A DNA stretch of 64,000 bases from Phenylobacterium koreense. Its GTDB lineage: Bacteria; Pseudomonadota; Alphaproteobacteria; Caulobacterales; Caulobacteraceae. Below are positions 9,849 to 21,533 of the stretch, piece after piece. Position numbers and translations under genes: made by a program. The DNA lies in NCBI RefSeq assembly GCF_040545335.1, contig NZ_JBEPLU010000001.1:1488001-1552000 (forward strand), written 5' to 3'. The notes under the pieces are model-generated. The model had not been told where the DNA came from. It made no database searches and saw only the letters and a program-made list of their open reading frames with translations. Each line of letters begins with the position of its first letter. Position 1 is the stretch's first letter.

Positions 9849-10382
9849 ATGAGTCTTGGCCCGACCCTGGAAACCGCCCGCCTGATCCTGCGCCCGATCG
9901 CGCCGGAGGACTTCGAGCCCTGGGCGGCCTTCGCCGCCGACGAGGAAGCCGCGCGCTTCCTGGGCGGCCCGCAACCGCGCGAGGTCGCCTGGCGCTCGAT
10001 GTCGACCATGGCCGGGTCCTGGGTGATCCGCGGGTTCGGCATGTTCTCGGTGATCGAGAAGGAGAGCGGCCGCTGGGCCGGACGGCTTGGCCCCTGGCGG
10101 CCGGAGGGCTGGCCCGGCACCGAGGTCGGCTGGGGCGTCGCGCGCGAGTTCTGGGGCCGCGGCTATGCGCCAGAGGGCGCGGCGGCGGCGATCGACTGGG
10201 CCTTCGACCAACTCGGCTGGACCGAAGTGATCCACTGCATCGATCCGGGCAACGTCAATTCGCAGGGCGTCGCGCGCAAGCTCGGCTCGACCATCCTGCG
10301 CCATGCGGTCCTGCCGCCGCCCATCAACGACAGCGTCGACATCTGGGGCCAGACGCGGGAACAGTGGCGCACGCGAAGGTAG
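9849..10382 (+). CDS. GNAT family N-acetyltransferase (RimJ/RimL-like)
   Basis: The 177-residue product has the RimJ/RimL subgroup opening LETARLILRPIAPEDFEPWAA and the acetyl-CoA segment around TEVGWGVAREFWGRGYAPEGA (about residues 95-115), where the R/Q-x-x-G-x-G/A loop reads REFWGRGYA. Members acetylate protein N-termini, antibiotics or small amines with acetyl-CoA; the substrate here cannot be told. I start at the ATG at 9849 because the family begins there, ignoring the long in-frame leader that overlaps the genes on the other strand. It is divergent from the DUF1003 gene. Confidence 0.85.
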   Translation: MSLGPTLETARLILRPIAPEDFEPWAAFAADEEAARFLGGPQPREVAWRSMSTMAGSWVIRGFGMFSVIEKESGRWAGRLGPWRPEGWPGTEVGWGVAREFWGRGYAPEGAAAAIDWAFDQLGWTEVIHCIDPGNVNSQGVARKLGSTILRHAVLPPPINDSVDIWGQTREQWRTRR

Positions 10383-10492
10383 AATTTTCCTAAGCGCGAT
10401 CTGCCTTCAGGCAAGCTTTTCGGCCCCTGCGGAGCTCACGCGGGGTCAGGCTTGAAAAGCTTTGCGTTAATTGGCGTAACCTCGATCGCAAT

Positions 10493-10573
10493 ACGGGGTT
10501 TTATTGGCCCCGTGCGGTTGCCAGGGCCGTCCCTGGCGCCTATAACCCCCGCCGTCCGCCAGGTCCCTGGCGG
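10493..10573 (+). promoter_or_regulatory. Structured 5' leader of sucC with three hairpins
   Basis: Three stem-loops are packed into 81 nt before sucC. They are ACGGGG/CCCCGT (10493-10513, 9-nt loop), GCCAGGG-ccgt-CCCTGGC (10520-10537) and CCGCCAG-gtcc-CTGGCGG (10556-10573). Stems 2 and 3 share the GCCAGG and CCTGGC arms, so the 5' arm of one can pair with the 3' arm of the other, giving mutually exclusive folds. None is followed by a T-run. The sucC ATG is 30 nt after the last stem. Regulation by this leader is inference; leader RNAs of suc operons are known in other Proteobacteria. Confidence 0.5.
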
Positions 10574-10602
10574 GCCTTCCCCCTCACGCGTTACGCGGCC
10601 TC

Positions 10603-11802
10603 ATGAACATTCACGAGCATCAAGCCAAGTCCGTCCTCTCAGAGTTCGGCGTGGCGGTTCCGCGCGGCTATGCCGCCTTCTCCGTTGACGAAGCGGTCAA
10701 GGCCGCCAAGGACCTCGGTGGTCCGGTTTTCGTCGTAAAGTCCCAAATCCACGCTGGCGGACGCGGCAAGGGCCGCTTCGAGGGCCTCGGGCCTGACGCC
10801 AAGGGCGGCGTCCGCGTCGTCAAGTCTGTCGATGAGGTCAAGGCCAACGCCGAGGAAATGCTCGGCCGCGTGCTGGTGACCCACCAGACCGGCCCCAAGG
10901 GCAAGCAGGTGAACCGCCTCTACATCGAGGAAGGCGCTGCGATCGCCAAGGAATTCTACCTCTCGCTGCTGGTCGACCGTGAGACGAGCCGGGTCTCGGT
11001 CGTGGCCTCCACCGAAGGCGGCATGGACATCGAGGAGGTCGCCCACTCGACCCCCGAGAAGATCGCCACCTTCTCCATCGACCCGGCCACCGGCGTCTTC
11101 CCGCACCACGGACGGGCCCTGGCCAAGGCGCTCGGCCTGACCGGCGGTCTCGCCAAGGAAGCCGCCACCCTGCTCTCGCAGCTCTACACGGCGTTCCTCG
11201 CCAAGGACATGAGCCTGCTGGAGATCAACCCGCTGATCGTCACCGCCGACGACCATCTGCGCGTCCTGGACGCCAAGGTGAGCTTCGACTCCAACGCCCT
11301 GTTCCGGCACCCGGACATCCAGGCGCTGCGCGACGAGAGCGAAGAGGACCCGAAGGAAATCGAGGCCTCCAAGTTCGACCTCAGCTACATCGCCCTGGAC
11401 GGTGAGATCGGCTGCATGGTCAACGGCGCGGGCCTGGCCATGGCGACCATGGACATCATCAAGCTCTACGGCGCCGAGCCGGCGAACTTCCTGGACGTGG
11501 GCGGCGGCGCCGACGAGCCCAAGGTGACGGCGGCCTTCAAGATCATCATGGCCGACCCGAACGTGAAGGGCATCCTGGTCAACATCTTCGGCGGCATCGC
11601 CCGCTGCGACATCCTCGCCAACGGCGTGGTCAACGCGGTGAAGCAAGTCGGCCTGTCGGTTCCTCTGGTGGTCCGCCTGGAAGGCACCAACGCCGAACTC
11701 GGCAAGAAAATCATCAATGAGAGCGGTCTGAACGTGATCGCGGCGAACGACCTTTCGGACGGCGCTGAAAAGATTGTCAAAGCCGTGCGGGAGGCGAACT
11801 GA
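10603..11802 (+). CDS. sucC: Succinyl-CoA synthetase (ADP-forming) subunit beta
   Basis: SucC is the nucleotide-binding half of the enzyme that converts succinyl-CoA to succinate with ATP formation. The 399-residue product starts [17 protein letters not shown], the canonical N-terminus, with an ATP-grasp domain (to about residue 235, including [10 protein letters not shown]) and a C-terminal flavodoxin-like domain with [10 protein letters not shown] and [10 protein letters not shown]. It has the usual family length. It follows a 220-bp upstream region with a hairpin-rich leader. Its stop overlaps the sucD start by one base (TGATG). Confidence 0.97.
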   Translation: MNIHEHQAKSVLSEFGVAVPRGYAAFSVDEAVKAAKDLGGPVFVVKSQIHAGGRGKGRFEGLGPDAKGGVRVVKSVDEVKANAEEMLGRVLVTHQTGPKGKQVNRLYIEEGAAIAKEFYLSLLVDRETSRVSVVASTEGGMDIEEVAHSTPEKIATFSIDPATGVFPHHGRALAKALGLTGGLAKEAATLLSQLYTAFLAKDMSLLEINPLIVTADDHLRVLDAKVSFDSNALFRHPDIQALRDESEEDPKEIEASKFDLSYIALDGEIGCMVNGAGLAMATMDIIKLYGAEPANFLDVGGGADEPKVTAAFKIIMADPNVKGILVNIFGGIARCDILANGVVNAVKQVGLSVPLVVRLEGTNAELGKKIINESGLNVIAANDLSDGAEKIVKAVREAN

Positions 11803-12680
11803 TGTCCATCCTCATCGGTAAAGAGACCCGCGTCATCTGCCAGGGCATCACCGGCTCGCAAGGCACCTTCCACTCCGAGCAGGCCATCGCCTACGGCACC
11901 AAGATGGTGGGCGGCGTGACCCCCGGCAAAGGCGGCCAGACCCACATTGGCCTGCCGGTGTTCGACACCGTCCAGGAAGCCGTGAAGGAAACCGGCGCCG
12001 ACGCCAGCGTGATCTATGTCCCGCCGCCCTTCGCGGCCGACTCGATCCTGGAAGCCATCGACGCCGAGATCCCGCTGATCATCTGCATCACCGAGGGCAT
12101 CCCGGTGGCCGACATGATCAAGGTGAAGCGCTCGCTCTCGGGCTCCAAGTCGCGCCTGATCGGCCCGAACTGCCCGGGCGTCCTGACCCCGGACGCCTGC
12201 AAGATCGGCATCATGCCGGGCAACATCTTCAAGAAGGGCTCGGTCGGCGTGGTCTCGCGTTCCGGCACCCTGACCTATGAAGCCGTGTTCCAGACCACCC
12301 AGGTCGGCCTCGGCCAGACCACGGCGGTCGGCATTGGCGGCGACCCGGTCAAGGGCACCGAGTTCATCGACGTGCTCGACATGTTCCTCAAGGACCCCGA
12401 GACCGAGTCGATCATCATGATCGGCGAAATCGGCGGCTCGGCCGAGGAAGATGCGGCGGAATTCATCAAGAATTCAGCGATCAAGAAGCCTATGGTGGGC
12501 TTCATCGCTGGCCGCACGGCGCCTCCGGGCCGCCGCATGGGCCACGCTGGCGCCATCATCTCCGGCGGCAAGGGCGGAGCTGAGGACAAGATCGCCGCGA
12601 TGGAGGCAGCGGGCATCCGCGTGTCGCCGTCTCCGGCGAAGCTGGGCGAAACCCTTCTGCAGGTGCTGAAAGGCGCCTGA
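11802..12680 (+). CDS. sucD: Succinyl-CoA synthetase subunit alpha
   Basis: SucD binds CoA and carries the phosphohistidine intermediate. The 292-residue product has the CoA-binding Rossmann fold with [14 protein letters not shown] (residues 15-28), the GPNCPG motif (about 121-126) and the active-site histidine H248 in [13 protein letters not shown]. It is translationally coupled to sucC by a one-base overlap. It precedes sucA by 111 bp that contain a strong hairpin. Confidence 0.97.
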   Translation: MSILIGKETRVICQGITGSQGTFHSEQAIAYGTKMVGGVTPGKGGQTHIGLPVFDTVQEAVKETGADASVIYVPPPFAADSILEAIDAEIPLIICITEGIPVADMIKVKRSLSGSKSRLIGPNCPGVLTPDACKIGIMPGNIFKKGSVGVVSRSGTLTYEAVFQTTQVGLGQTTAVGIGGDPVKGTEFIDVLDMFLKDPETESIIMIGEIGGSAEEDAAEFIKNSAIKKPMVGFIAGRTAPPGRRMGHAGAIISGGKGGAEDKIAAMEAAGIRVSPSPAKLGETLLQVLKGA

Positions 12681-12686
12681 CGGCCA

Positions 12687-12711
12687 ACCGGGCGCCTGGA
12701 CGGCGCCCGGT
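12687..12711 (+). terminator. Perfect 10-bp hairpin between sucD and sucA
   Basis: ACCGGGCGCC (12687-12696) pairs perfectly with GGCGCCCGGT (12702-12711) around a 5-nt loop, 6 bases after the sucD stop. The bases after it (GACAACC) are not T-rich, so it is more likely an mRNA-stabilising or attenuating stem than a full intrinsic terminator. Confidence 0.5.
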
Positions 12712-12791
12712 GACAACCTAAGTAGTATGGGCGGTCCGCGCTCGGCTCCTTCGTTCTGAAGTCCGTGCTACGGGCCCCGGGAACGGACGAA

Positions 12792-15746
12792 ATGGCGGAC
12801 GACGGCAGTCTGATCAACGAGGTGCTCGCGGAGACCTCATTCCTCTATGGCGGCAACGCCGCCTTCGTGGAGGATCTCTATGCGAAATGGGTGGCGAACC
12901 CAGCCTCGGTAGACGCCTCCTGGCAAGCCTTCTTCGGATCGCTGAACGACCGCGCCGACGAAATCAGAGCCGCCGCCGGCACGCGCTCGTGGACGAAGCC
13001 GGGCGCCCCGGCGGCCCGCCCCGACTGGCTCTCGGCCATCGACGGGCTCTGGCCCGCGGTCGAAGCCAAAGTCGGCGCCAAGATCGCCGAACGCGCCGCT
13101 CCGACGGCCTCGCCGGAATCGGTCCGCGCCGCCACGCTCGACTCCCTGCGTGCGATCATGATGATCCGCGCCTACCGGATGCGCGGCCACCTGCGCGCCA
13201 ACCTCGACCCGCTGGGCATCACCACGCCTGAGGGCGACGCCTCGGAGCTGGATCCGGCCACCTATGGCTTCACCGAAGCCGACTATGATCGTCCGATCTT
13301 CCTCGACTACGTGTTGGGCCTAGAGACCGGCACGATCCGCGAAATCCTCGATATCGTGAAGCGCACCTACTGCGGCGACATCGGCGTCCAGTACATGCAC
13401 ATCTCAGACCCGGCCCAGAAGGCCTGGCTGCAGGAACGTATCGAAGGGCGCGACAAGGAGATCAACTTCACCAAGGAAGGCAAGATCGCCATCCTGAAGA
13501 AGCTGATCGAGGCCGAAGGCTTCGAGCGCTTCCTGCACAAGCGCTATCCCGGCACCAAGCGCTTCGGCCTGGACGGCGGCGAGGCGATGGTCCCGGCGCT
13601 GGAGCAGATCATCAAGCGCGGCGGCGCCCTGGGCGTGCGCGACATCGTCCTCGGCATGCCGCACCGCGGCCGCCTGAACGTGCTGGCCGCCGTCATGGCC
13701 AAGCCCTACCACGTCATCTTCCACGAGTTCCAAGGCGGCTCGTCGGTGCCATCGGACATCGAGGGTTCGGGCGACGTGAAGTACCACATGGGCGCGTCCT
13801 CGGACCGCGCCTTCGACGGCAACGCCGTCCACCTGTCGCTGACCGCCAACCCGTCGCACCTGGAAATCGTCAACCCCGTGGTGCTGGGCAAGGCCCGCGC
13901 CAAGCAGGCCTTCACCCTGCGCGATGCGCCGGAAAGCGGCCGCAGCCACGTCCTGCCGCTGCTGATGCACGGCGACGCGGCCTTCGCCGGCCAGGGCGTG
14001 GTGGCCGAGTGCTTCGCCATTTCGGGCACCAAGGGCTACCGCACCGGCGGGACCATCCACTTCATCGTCAACAATCAGATCGGGTTCACGACGGCGCCGC
14101 AGTACAGCCGCTCCTCGCCCTACCCGTCGGATGTGGCGCTGATGGTCGAGGCGCCGATCTTTCACGTGAACGGCGACGATCCGGAAGCCGTGACCTTCGT
14201 CGCCAAGGTGGCCACCGAGTTCCGACAGCAGTTCGGCAAGGACGTGGTCATCGACATGTTCTGCTACCGGCGGTTCGGGCACAACGAAGGCGACGACCCG
14301 ACCATGACGTCGCCCTTGATGTACGCCAAGATCAAGGACCATCCCTCGACCCGCGAGCTCTACAGCCGCCGACTGGTCGCCGAGGGCGTGACCACGGACG
14401 CGGAAGTCGCCGGCTGGCTGACCGAGTTCGACGAGTTCCTCGACAAGGAATTCGACGCCGGCAAGACCTACAAGGCCAACAAGGCCGACTGGCTGGACGG
14501 CAAGTGGGCGGGACTGGCCCTGCCCGAGGGCGACGAGCGCCGCGGCGACACCAGCGTGCCGCTGCAAAAGCTCACGGACCTGGGCGCCAGAATCACAGCC
14601 ATCCCCGAGCGCCTTGACGTCCACAAGAACGTCAAGCGGGTGATCGAGAACCGCCGCGCGGCTATCGAGGCCGGTGAGGGCCTCGACTGGGCGACCGGCG
14701 AGCACCTCGCCTTCGCCAGCCTGCTCGACGAAGGCTTCCCGGTACGCCTGGCCGGCCAGGACAGCGTGCGCGGGACCTTCACCCAACGGCACTGCGACCT
14801 AGTCGACCAGACGACGGAAGAGCACTACACCCCGCTCGCCAACCTGCGCCCCGGCCAGGCCCATTTCGAGGTGATCGACTCGGCCCTATCGGAAGAGGCG
14901 GTGCTGGGCTTCGAGTACGGCTTCTCGCTGGCCGACCCGAAGACTCTGACCCTGTGGGAAGGCCAGTTCGGCGACTTCGCCAACGGCGCACAGGTGGTGA
15001 TCGATCAGTTCATCTCGTCGGGCGAACGCAAGTGGCTGCGGATGAGCGGCCTCGTCATGCTGCTCCCGCACGGCTACGAGGGCCAAGGCCCCGAGCACTC
15101 CTCCGCCCGCCTTGAGCGCTTCCTGCAGCTCTGCGCCGAGGACAACATGCAGGTGGTCAACTGCTCGACCCCGGCGAACTACTTCCACGTCCTGCGTCGC
15201 CAGATGCGCCGTGAGTTCCGCAAGCCGCTGATCATCATGACGCCGAAGTCGCTGCTGCGGCACAAGAAAGCGACCTCGACCCTGGCTGACATGGCCGAGG
15301 GCTCGTCCTTCCACCGCGTGCTGAACGACGACGCCGAGCGCGGCGCCAACACCTCGGTGAAGCTCGTCGCGCCGGAGAAGATCCGCCGCGTCGTGCTCTG
15401 CTCGGGCAAGGTCTATTACGACCTGCTGGACGCACGTGAGGAAAAGGGCGTCGACGACGTCTACATCATGCGCCTCGAGCAGTTCTATCCGTGGCCGGTG
15501 AAGTCGCTCTCCAGCGAGCTGTCGCGCTTCCCGAACGCGGAACTGGTCTGGTGCCAGGAAGAGCCGAAGAACATGGGCGGCTGGACCTTCGTCGACCCGT
15601 GGCTGGAGCTCACCCTCGACCGCCTGAAGATCAAGGCAAAGCGCGCCCGCTATGTCGGCCGCCCGGCCTCGGCTTCCACCGCGGCCGGCCTGATGAGCCG
15701 GCATATGAAAGAACTGCAGAACTTCCTCGCGGAAGCCTTCGCCTAA
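12792..15746 (+). CDS. sucA: 2-oxoglutarate dehydrogenase E1 component
   Basis: SucA is the thiamine-diphosphate E1 of the 2-oxoglutarate dehydrogenase complex and decarboxylates 2-oxoglutarate onto the E2 lipoyl group. The 984-residue product has the N-terminal E2-binding segment [17 protein letters not shown], the [11 protein letters not shown] and [12 protein letters not shown] active-site segments, the TPP/Mg site [13 protein letters not shown] with [19 protein letters not shown], and the C-terminal transketolase-like domain. I start at [12 protein letters not shown] (12792); an in-frame start at 12765 would add nine residues not typical of the family. It is followed 56 bp later by sucB. 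Confidence 0.96.
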   Translation: MADDGSLINEVLAETSFLYGGNAAFVEDLYAKWVANPASVDASWQAFFGSLNDRADEIRAAAGTRSWTKPGAPAARPDWLSAIDGLWPAVEAKVGAKIAERAAPTASPESVRAATLDSLRAIMMIRAYRMRGHLRANLDPLGITTPEGDASELDPATYGFTEADYDRPIFLDYVLGLETGTIREILDIVKRTYCGDIGVQYMHISDPAQKAWLQERIEGRDKEINFTKEGKIAILKKLIEAEGFERFLHKRYPGTKRFGLDGGEAMVPALEQIIKRGGALGVRDIVLGMPHRGRLNVLAAVMAKPYHVIFHEFQGGSSVPSDIEGSGDVKYHMGASSDRAFDGNAVHLSLTANPSHLEIVNPVVLGKARAKQAFTLRDAPESGRSHVLPLLMHGDAAFAGQGVVAECFAISGTKGYRTGGTIHFIVNNQIGFTTAPQYSRSSPYPSDVALMVEAPIFHVNGDDPEAVTFVAKVATEFRQQFGKDVVIDMFCYRRFGHNEGDDPTMTSPLMYAKIKDHPSTRELYSRRLVAEGVTTDAEVAGWLTEFDEFLDKEFDAGKTYKANKADWLDGKWAGLALPEGDERRGDTSVPLQKLTDLGARITAIPERLDVHKNVKRVIENRRAAIEAGEGLDWATGEHLAFASLLDEGFPVRLAGQDSVRGTFTQRHCDLVDQTTEEHYTPLANLRPGQAHFEVIDSALSEEAVLGFEYGFSLADPKTLTLWEGQFGDFANGAQVVIDQFISSGERKWLRMSGLVMLLPHGYEGQGPEHSSARLERFLQLCAEDNMQVVNCSTPANYFHVLRRQMRREFRKPLIIMTPKSLLRHKKATSTLADMAEGSSFHRVLNDDAERGANTSVKLVAPEKIRRVVLCSGKVYYDLLDAREEKGVDDVYIMRLEQFYPWPVKSLSSELSRFPNAELVWCQEEPKNMGGWTFVDPWLELTLDRLKIKAKRARYVGRPASASTAAGLMSRHMKELQNFLAEAFA

Positions 15747-15802
15747 GGCGTCTGCGTTTCAAACATAAGTAACAGAGCGAAAAGAGAGACAGGAACCTTC
15801 CA

Positions 15803-17023
<1,221 letters not shown>

Positions 17024-17056
17024 ATTCGGGCCGCTCGTCGGCTATCGCATTTCATG

Positions 17057-17084
17057 ACGGCGGGGCTTCACGCCTCGCCGTTTT
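17057..17084 (+). terminator. Intrinsic terminator between sucB and lpdA
   Basis: ACGGCGGGG (17057-17065) pairs with CCTCGCCGT (17073-17081) through nine pairs including one G-U, with a 7-nt loop, and is followed by TTTT. It lies 19 bases before the lpdA ATG, so it may set lpdA below the other subunits or attenuate readthrough. Confidence 0.6.
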
Positions 17085-17102
17085 GCTAAGGACTGGAAGA
17101 GC

Positions 17103-18500
17103 ATGGCTCAATACGACGTGATCATCATCGGCGGCGGCCCAGGCGGGTACAACGCCGGCATCCGCGCCGGACAGCTCGGCCTCAAGGCGGCTGTGGTCGA
17201 AAAGCGCGTCACCCTGGGCGGCACCTGCCTCAACGTGGGCTGCATGCCCTCGAAGGCGCTGCTGCACGCCTCGGAACTCTACGAGGCGGCCGGCGGCGAG
17301 TTCGCCACGCTGGGCATCGAGGTGAAGCCGAAGCTGAACCTCGTGCAGATGATGAAGCAGAAGGCCGAGTCGGTGACGGCCCTGACCAAGGGCATCGAGT
17401 TCCTGTTCAAGAAGAACAAGGTCGACTGGGTGAAGGGCTTCGGCAAGATCACCGGCCCGGGCAAGGTGGAGGTCACCGCCGAGGACGGCGCGGTCACCTC
17501 GCTGGAAGCCAAGAACATCGTCATCGCCACCGGTTCGGAACCGACGCCGCTGCCGGGCGTGACCATCGACCAGCAACGAATCGTCGACTCCACCGGCGCC
17601 CTGTCGCTGCCCGAGGTCCCCAAGAGCCTGATCGTCATCGGAGCGGGGATCATCGGCCTGGAGTTGGGCTCGGTGTGGCGGCGCCTGGGCGCCAAGGTCA
17701 CCGTGGTCGAGTTCCTCGATCGCATCACCCCCGGCATGGACAACGAAACCGCCAAGACCTTCCAGCGCTCGCTGACCAAGCAGGGCATGGAGTTCAAGCT
17801 GGGCGCCAAGGTCACCGGCGCGAAGGCCGGCAAGTCGAGCGTCTCCCTGACGGTCGAGCCCGTCGCGGGCGGGGCCGCCGAGACCCTGGAAGCCGACTAC
17901 GTCCTGGTGGCGATCGGCCGGCGTCCGTACACCGAGGGCCTGGGCCTGGAGACCGTGGGCGTCACCCCGGACAAGCGCGGCTTCATCGAAACCGACCACT
18001 TCAAGACCTCGGCGCCGGGCGTCTGGGCCATCGGCGACGCCATCCATGGCCCGATGCTGGCCCACAAGGCCGAGGAGGACGCCGTCGCCTGCATCGAGAT
18101 GATCGCCGGCAAGTACGGCCACGTGGACTACAACCTGGTCCCGAGCGTGGTCTACACCTACCCGGAAGTCGCCTGGGTCGGTAAGACCGAGGAGCAGCTC
18201 AAGGAAGCGGGCGTCGCCTACAAGGTCGGCAAGTTCCCGTTCACCGCCAACAGCCGCGCCAAGATCAACCATGAGACCGAAGGCTTCGCCAAGGTCATCG
18301 CCGACGCCAAGACCGACGAGATCCTGGGCGTCCACATCATCGGCCCCCAAGCCGGCGAGATGATCGGCGAATACTGCGTGGCCATGGCGTTCAAGGCGGC
18401 GAGCGAGGATATCGCCCGCGTCTGCCATCCGCACCCGACCCGCTCCGAGGCCGGCCGCCAGGCCGCCATGGGCGTAGAAGGCTGGACGATGCAGGCCTAA
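17103..18500 (+). CDS. lpdA: Dihydrolipoamide dehydrogenase (E3)
   Basis: Lpd is the FAD/NAD disulfide oxidoreductase that reoxidises the lipoyl group of E2. The 465-residue product has the N-terminal FAD motif [12 protein letters not shown] (residues 8-19), the redox cysteines C42 and C47 in [13 protein letters not shown], the NAD motif [11 protein letters not shown] (about 178-188), the second FAD segment with WAIGDAI, and the catalytic pair H444/E449 in HPHPTRSE. Full length. Its location after sucB fits use in the 2-oxoglutarate complex. Confidence 0.97.
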   Translation: MAQYDVIIIGGGPGGYNAGIRAGQLGLKAAVVEKRVTLGGTCLNVGCMPSKALLHASELYEAAGGEFATLGIEVKPKLNLVQMMKQKAESVTALTKGIEFLFKKNKVDWVKGFGKITGPGKVEVTAEDGAVTSLEAKNIVIATGSEPTPLPGVTIDQQRIVDSTGALSLPEVPKSLIVIGAGIIGLELGSVWRRLGAKVTVVEFLDRITPGMDNETAKTFQRSLTKQGMEFKLGAKVTGAKAGKSSVSLTVEPVAGGAAETLEADYVLVAIGRRPYTEGLGLETVGVTPDKRGFIETDHFKTSAPGVWAIGDAIHGPMLAHKAEEDAVACIEMIAGKYGHVDYNLVPSVVYTYPEVAWVGKTEEQLKEAGVAYKVGKFPFTANSRAKINHETEGFAKVIADAKTDEILGVHIIGPQAGEMIGEYCVAMAFKAASEDIARVCHPHPTRSEAGRQAAMGVEGWTMQA

Positions 18501-18568
18501 GTGGCGGCGAGTTAGCTTTCGGCGGGAAGCAACCGGGGCTAGAGTCCTCCACTCCAAGGAGGATTGCT

Positions 18569-18847
18569 ATGGTCGGTTCCTTCCTGCTGATCGCGGCGAC
18601 CATCGCCATGACGCCCGCGCCGCGGGCATGTCCTCCTGAGGCGAGCGTTCAGGCCGCCTTCCCCGCCGCTCCGAACGCCCTCCTGCGACCGCAGGACCGC
18701 CGCGGCGACCGAGGCGCCCAGACCCTGGGCAGCATGCCCAAGGCAGATCTGCACCAGACCGTCATCCGTTCGATCGACGGCTGCCCGATCTCCAGCAGAA
18801 TCCGCGAAAACGTGCAGGGCGACGGCCGCTTCGCCCGCCCCCGCTGA
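18569..18847 (+). CDS. Small secreted protein of unknown function
   Basis: The 92-residue product begins with a hydrophobic signal-like segment MVGSFLLIAATIAMTPA (cleavage likely near residue 17-19) and has two cysteines, C21 and C72, that could form a disulfide in the periplasm. A strong AAGGAGG site lies 6 nt upstream, which makes this small gene credible. It ends 10 bp before the kinase-like gene and may be co-transcribed with it. No family recognised. Confidence 0.6.
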   Translation: MVGSFLLIAATIAMTPAPRACPPEASVQAAFPAAPNALLRPQDRRGDRGAQTLGSMPKADLHQTVIRSIDGCPISSRIRENVQGDGRFARPR

Positions 18848-18857
18848 CAGGACGGCC

Positions 18858-19882
18858 ATGACCGACATCGATACGGCGAACACGCGCCTGGACGCTCGCC
18901 AGCGACGCCATGACCGACTGTCGGCGCGGCTGGCCAGCCTGGGCGACGACGAGCTCACCACGCTGCTTGCCGGCGCGCCGGCCTGGCGCAACCACATCCA
19001 CGGCAACCAGTCCGGCGTGATCCAGAGCGAGGGAAGGTCTTCGTCAAGAAGATCGCCCTGACGGATGTCGAACAGGCGGCCGGCCCCGGGGCGACGGCGA
19101 ACCACTTCGGCCTGCCGACCTTCTATCAGTACGGCGTCGGTTCGGCCGGCTTCGGCGCCTGGCGCGAGTTGAGCGCCTATCTGCAGGCCAGCGATTGGGC
19201 TCTGTCGGGCGCCTGCCCCTACTTTCCGCTGCTGCACCACTGGCGGGTGGAGTCGAGGGCCAGCCGCCCACCGCTGCGGCCCGAGCAACTCGACTGGCTG
19301 GAAAAGGCGCCTGCCTATTGGGACGGCTCGGACGCCGTGCGGGCGCGGCTGGACGCGATCGCGGCGGCGCCGGCCAGCTTGGTGCTCTTTCTCGAACACG
19401 TCCCCGAGACGCTGGACGCCTGGATGGCCCGCCGGCTCGAAGCCGGACTGGACCCGGCTCTGGAAGCCAGGGCGCTCAGCCTGCACAACCAGGTTCAGGA
19501 GGCGGCCGCCTTCATGAACGCGCAGGGGATGCTGCATTTCGACCTGCACGCCTTCAACGTGCTGACCGACGGCGAGCAGTCCTATGTCGCCGATTTCGGC
19601 CTGGCCCTATGCGCGGGCTTCCAGTTGAGCGCGGACGAGCGGGCGTTCTTCGAAACGCACCGTCTCTATGACCGCTGCTTTGCGGCGTGGGACTTCGCCG
19701 AGCGGTTGACCGCGAGGACCGCCGCGCCGGCGGCCCTGCCCTCTGAGATGCGCGCGATGGTCGAACGCCACACCGACCTGACCGGCGTCTTCGGGCGCTT
19801 CTTCCGTGGCCTGACGGACGGCCGCAAGAGCGGCCCCTATCCGGCCGCCGAGCTTGAGGCCGCCTTCGCCGCCCTGACCTAG
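18858..19882 (+). pseudogene. Protein-kinase-like gene interrupted by a one-base frameshift
   Basis: The first frame (18858-19061) encodes MTDIDTANTRLDARQRRHDR and reaches GNQSGVIQSEG, which resembles a kinase glycine-rich loop. It then runs into a stop. Shifting frame at 19034 continues KVFVKKIALTDVEQAAG, a kinase-like VxxK strand, and stays open to 19882. That part carries the catalytic loop HFDLHAFNVL and the metal motif DFG. One missing base in GAGGG-AAGGTC (19031-19039) explains the break; restored, the product is about 341 residues of Ser/Thr-kinase or aminoglycoside-phosphotransferase fold. It may be a real mutation, a sequencing error or recoding. A downstream in-frame start at 19169 would lack the ATP lysine. 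Confidence 0.8.
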
Positions 19883-20628
19883 TTCCGCGACATCACCACG
19901 CCCAGGCGCGCGCCGCCTTCGGTGAGTTCGCCGGTCCACTCGCCATTGCCGAGCGGGGTGAGGGTTAGGGTGACCGCACCGGCGCCCGGCGAGGGATAGA
20001 AGCTGGCGGTGAGCTGGGTCCCGATCTTCTGGATCGCGGCGAGGAAGCCGGACGAATCGCGCGACCCCGGCCGGCGTGGGTCGCGCCAGGCGCCCTCCAG
20101 GCGGCCGTTGTTCTTGTCCACCAGCAGCAAGGTGTAGACCGCCTGCCCCGCGTCGGAGCGGAGGGTCCAAGCGCCGTCCAGCGGCCCTTGCATCCCCTGG
20201 GCGGCGGCGAATGACGAGCGCATCCGGTTCTCATAGCCCTGCTCCGCCGAATTCATCGGCCGGTCGGGCGTCCGGTCGTACTCGTCGACGAAGACTGGCT
20301 CTGCGAGGCTTGGCGAGAGGTTCGGCGGGGGCGGAGCGTAGGTGCTCGACGACGGGGCGTAAGGCGCAGCGATTTGCGGGCGCGGACCGTAGGGGTACGG
20401 CGCAGCCACCGGCGGCGCAGGGGTCGGGCGCGCGACTGCGGGCGGCGGGGCTCGCGGCGCCGGGACCGGAAGCGGCGGGGTTGGGGTCGCAGGCGCAGGC
20501 TGGCCGACCTGGTCGAGGATATTCCCGATGGGATCGGACGCGTCCTGAGCGAAGGCGGTCGCTGGCGCGCCAGCCAAGACCAGCAACAGGATCGAAGCTC
20601 TCAGTACCAGGTTCAAAACTCGCCTCAC
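19879..20628 (-). CDS. Secreted proline-rich protein with C-terminal beta-rich domain
   Basis: The 249-residue product has a signal peptide (MRRVLNLVLRASILLLVLAG, cleavage near AFAQ-D at residue 28), a Pro/Ala-rich low-complexity region (about residues 43-108) and a C-terminal domain of about 110 residues rich in alternating beta-type sequence (GAWTLRSDAGQAVYTLLLV and LTLTPLGNGEWTGEL). That domain looks like a small beta-barrel, but I cannot name a family. It starts with GTG and overlaps the CitE-like gene by 4 nt (GTGA), so the two are translationally coupled. It overlaps the kinase-like gene by 4 nt at its 3' end. Confidence 0.65.
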   Translation of the reverse strand: MRRVLNLVLRASILLLVLAGAPATAFAQDASDPIGNILDQVGQPAPATPTPPLPVPAPRAPPPAVARPTPAPPVAAPYPYGPRPQIAAPYAPSSSTYAPPPPNLSPSLAEPVFVDEYDRTPDRPMNSAEQGYENRMRSSFAAAQGMQGPLDGAWTLRSDAGQAVYTLLLVDKNNGRLEGAWRDPRRPGSRDSSGFLAAIQKIGTQLTASFYPSPGAGAVTLTLTPLGNGEWTGELTEGGARLGVVMSRN

Positions 20629-21476
20629 GCGGCGGCGATGGCTTCAGACACGGCGATGACGCGTCGCGCCTCCGCCAAGTGCAGCCGTTCCACCATGCGC
20701 CCCTCGACCTTGATCACACCCTTAGCCGCGTTCTCCGGCAAATCGAAGGCGGCGACGATGGCCTGCGACCATGCGATTTCCTCCCCGGTCGGACTGAAAG
20801 CGCGATTGGCCGTCTCGATCTGGCGGGGGTGGACGAGGGTCTTGCCGTCGAAGCCGAATTCGACGCCCTGGTCGCACTGGGCGGCGAGCCCTGCATCATC
20901 GTCGATGCCGTTGAAAACCCCGTCGAGCACCGAAAGGCCGTAGGCCCGGCCGGCGGCGATGATGAGCGACAGCGGCCCGGCCAGGGCGGTCCGCGCAGGG
21001 CTGAGCCGGCAGCGCATCTCCTTGGCCAGATCGTTGGTCCCGACCACCAGGGCCTCCAGCCCTGCGCCCGCGCCGGCGATGTGGTCGAGGGCGAAGAGCG
21101 CCGAGCAGGTCTCGATCATCGCCCACAGCGGAATGTGCGCCGCCTGGGCCGCGCCATAGGCGGTCACGTCGTGGGCGGAAGAAACCTTGGGGACCAGGAT
21201 CGCGTCCGGCCTGGCCTCGATGGAAGCGGCGAGATCCTGCAGCCCCCAGGGCGTTTCGAGGCCATTGATTCGGATCACCACCTCGCGGCGGCCGAACCCG
21301 CCGGCGGCGACCGCGGCGGCGGCCTGGTCTCGCGCCTGCTCCTTGGCGTCGGGCGCGACGGCGTCCTCGAGGTCGAGGATGACCACGTCGCAGGGCAGTT
21401 CCCGGGCTTTTTCGATCGCGCGTGCGTTGACGGCGGGCATGTAGAGGGCGCTGCGGCGCGGCCGGGCTGAGATCAC
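20625..21476 (-). CDS. HpcH/HpaI aldolase / CitE-like CoA ester lyase
   Basis: The 283-residue TIM-barrel protein has the CitE signatures: RSALYMPAVNARAIEKA near the N-terminus, DVVILDLEDAVAPD with the metal-binding acidic residues (about residues 30-43), IRINGLETPWG, VPKVSSAHD and the downstream MIETCSAL. The family cleaves malyl-CoA, citramalyl-CoA or citryl-CoA. No citrate lyase CitD/CitF genes are nearby, so a malyl- or citramalyl-CoA type lyase is more likely than citrate lyase. GTG start. It is coupled to the downstream secreted-protein gene by a 4-nt overlap. Confidence 0.85.
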   Translation of the reverse strand: MISARPRRSALYMPAVNARAIEKARELPCDVVILDLEDAVAPDAKEQARDQAAAAVAAGGFGRREVVIRINGLETPWGLQDLAASIEARPDAILVPKVSSAHDVTAYGAAQAAHIPLWAMIETCSALFALDHIAGAGAGLEALVVGTNDLAKEMRCRLSPARTALAGPLSLIIAAGRAYGLSVLDGVFNGIDDDAGLAAQCDQGVEFGFDGKTLVHPRQIETANRAFSPTGEEIAWSQAIVAAFDLPENAAKGVIKVEGRMVERLHLAEARRVIAVSEAIAAA

Positions 21477-21533
21477 GGCAGGTGAGCTCCGTCAGGATGG
21501 CGAAGAGCCAGTCATAAGGGTTAGGATGGTGTC

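Noticed and set aside
9726..10304. Upstream extension of the DUF1003 gene on the minus strand
   Set aside because: It is antisense to the GNAT gene. The DUF1003 start has its own good ribosome-binding site and the family N-terminus at 9725.
20625..21476. Citrate lyase subunit beta (citE of a citrate fermentation operon)
   Set aside because: No citD, citF or citC lies beside it, so a malyl-CoA or citramalyl-CoA type lyase is more likely; I kept the broad family name.
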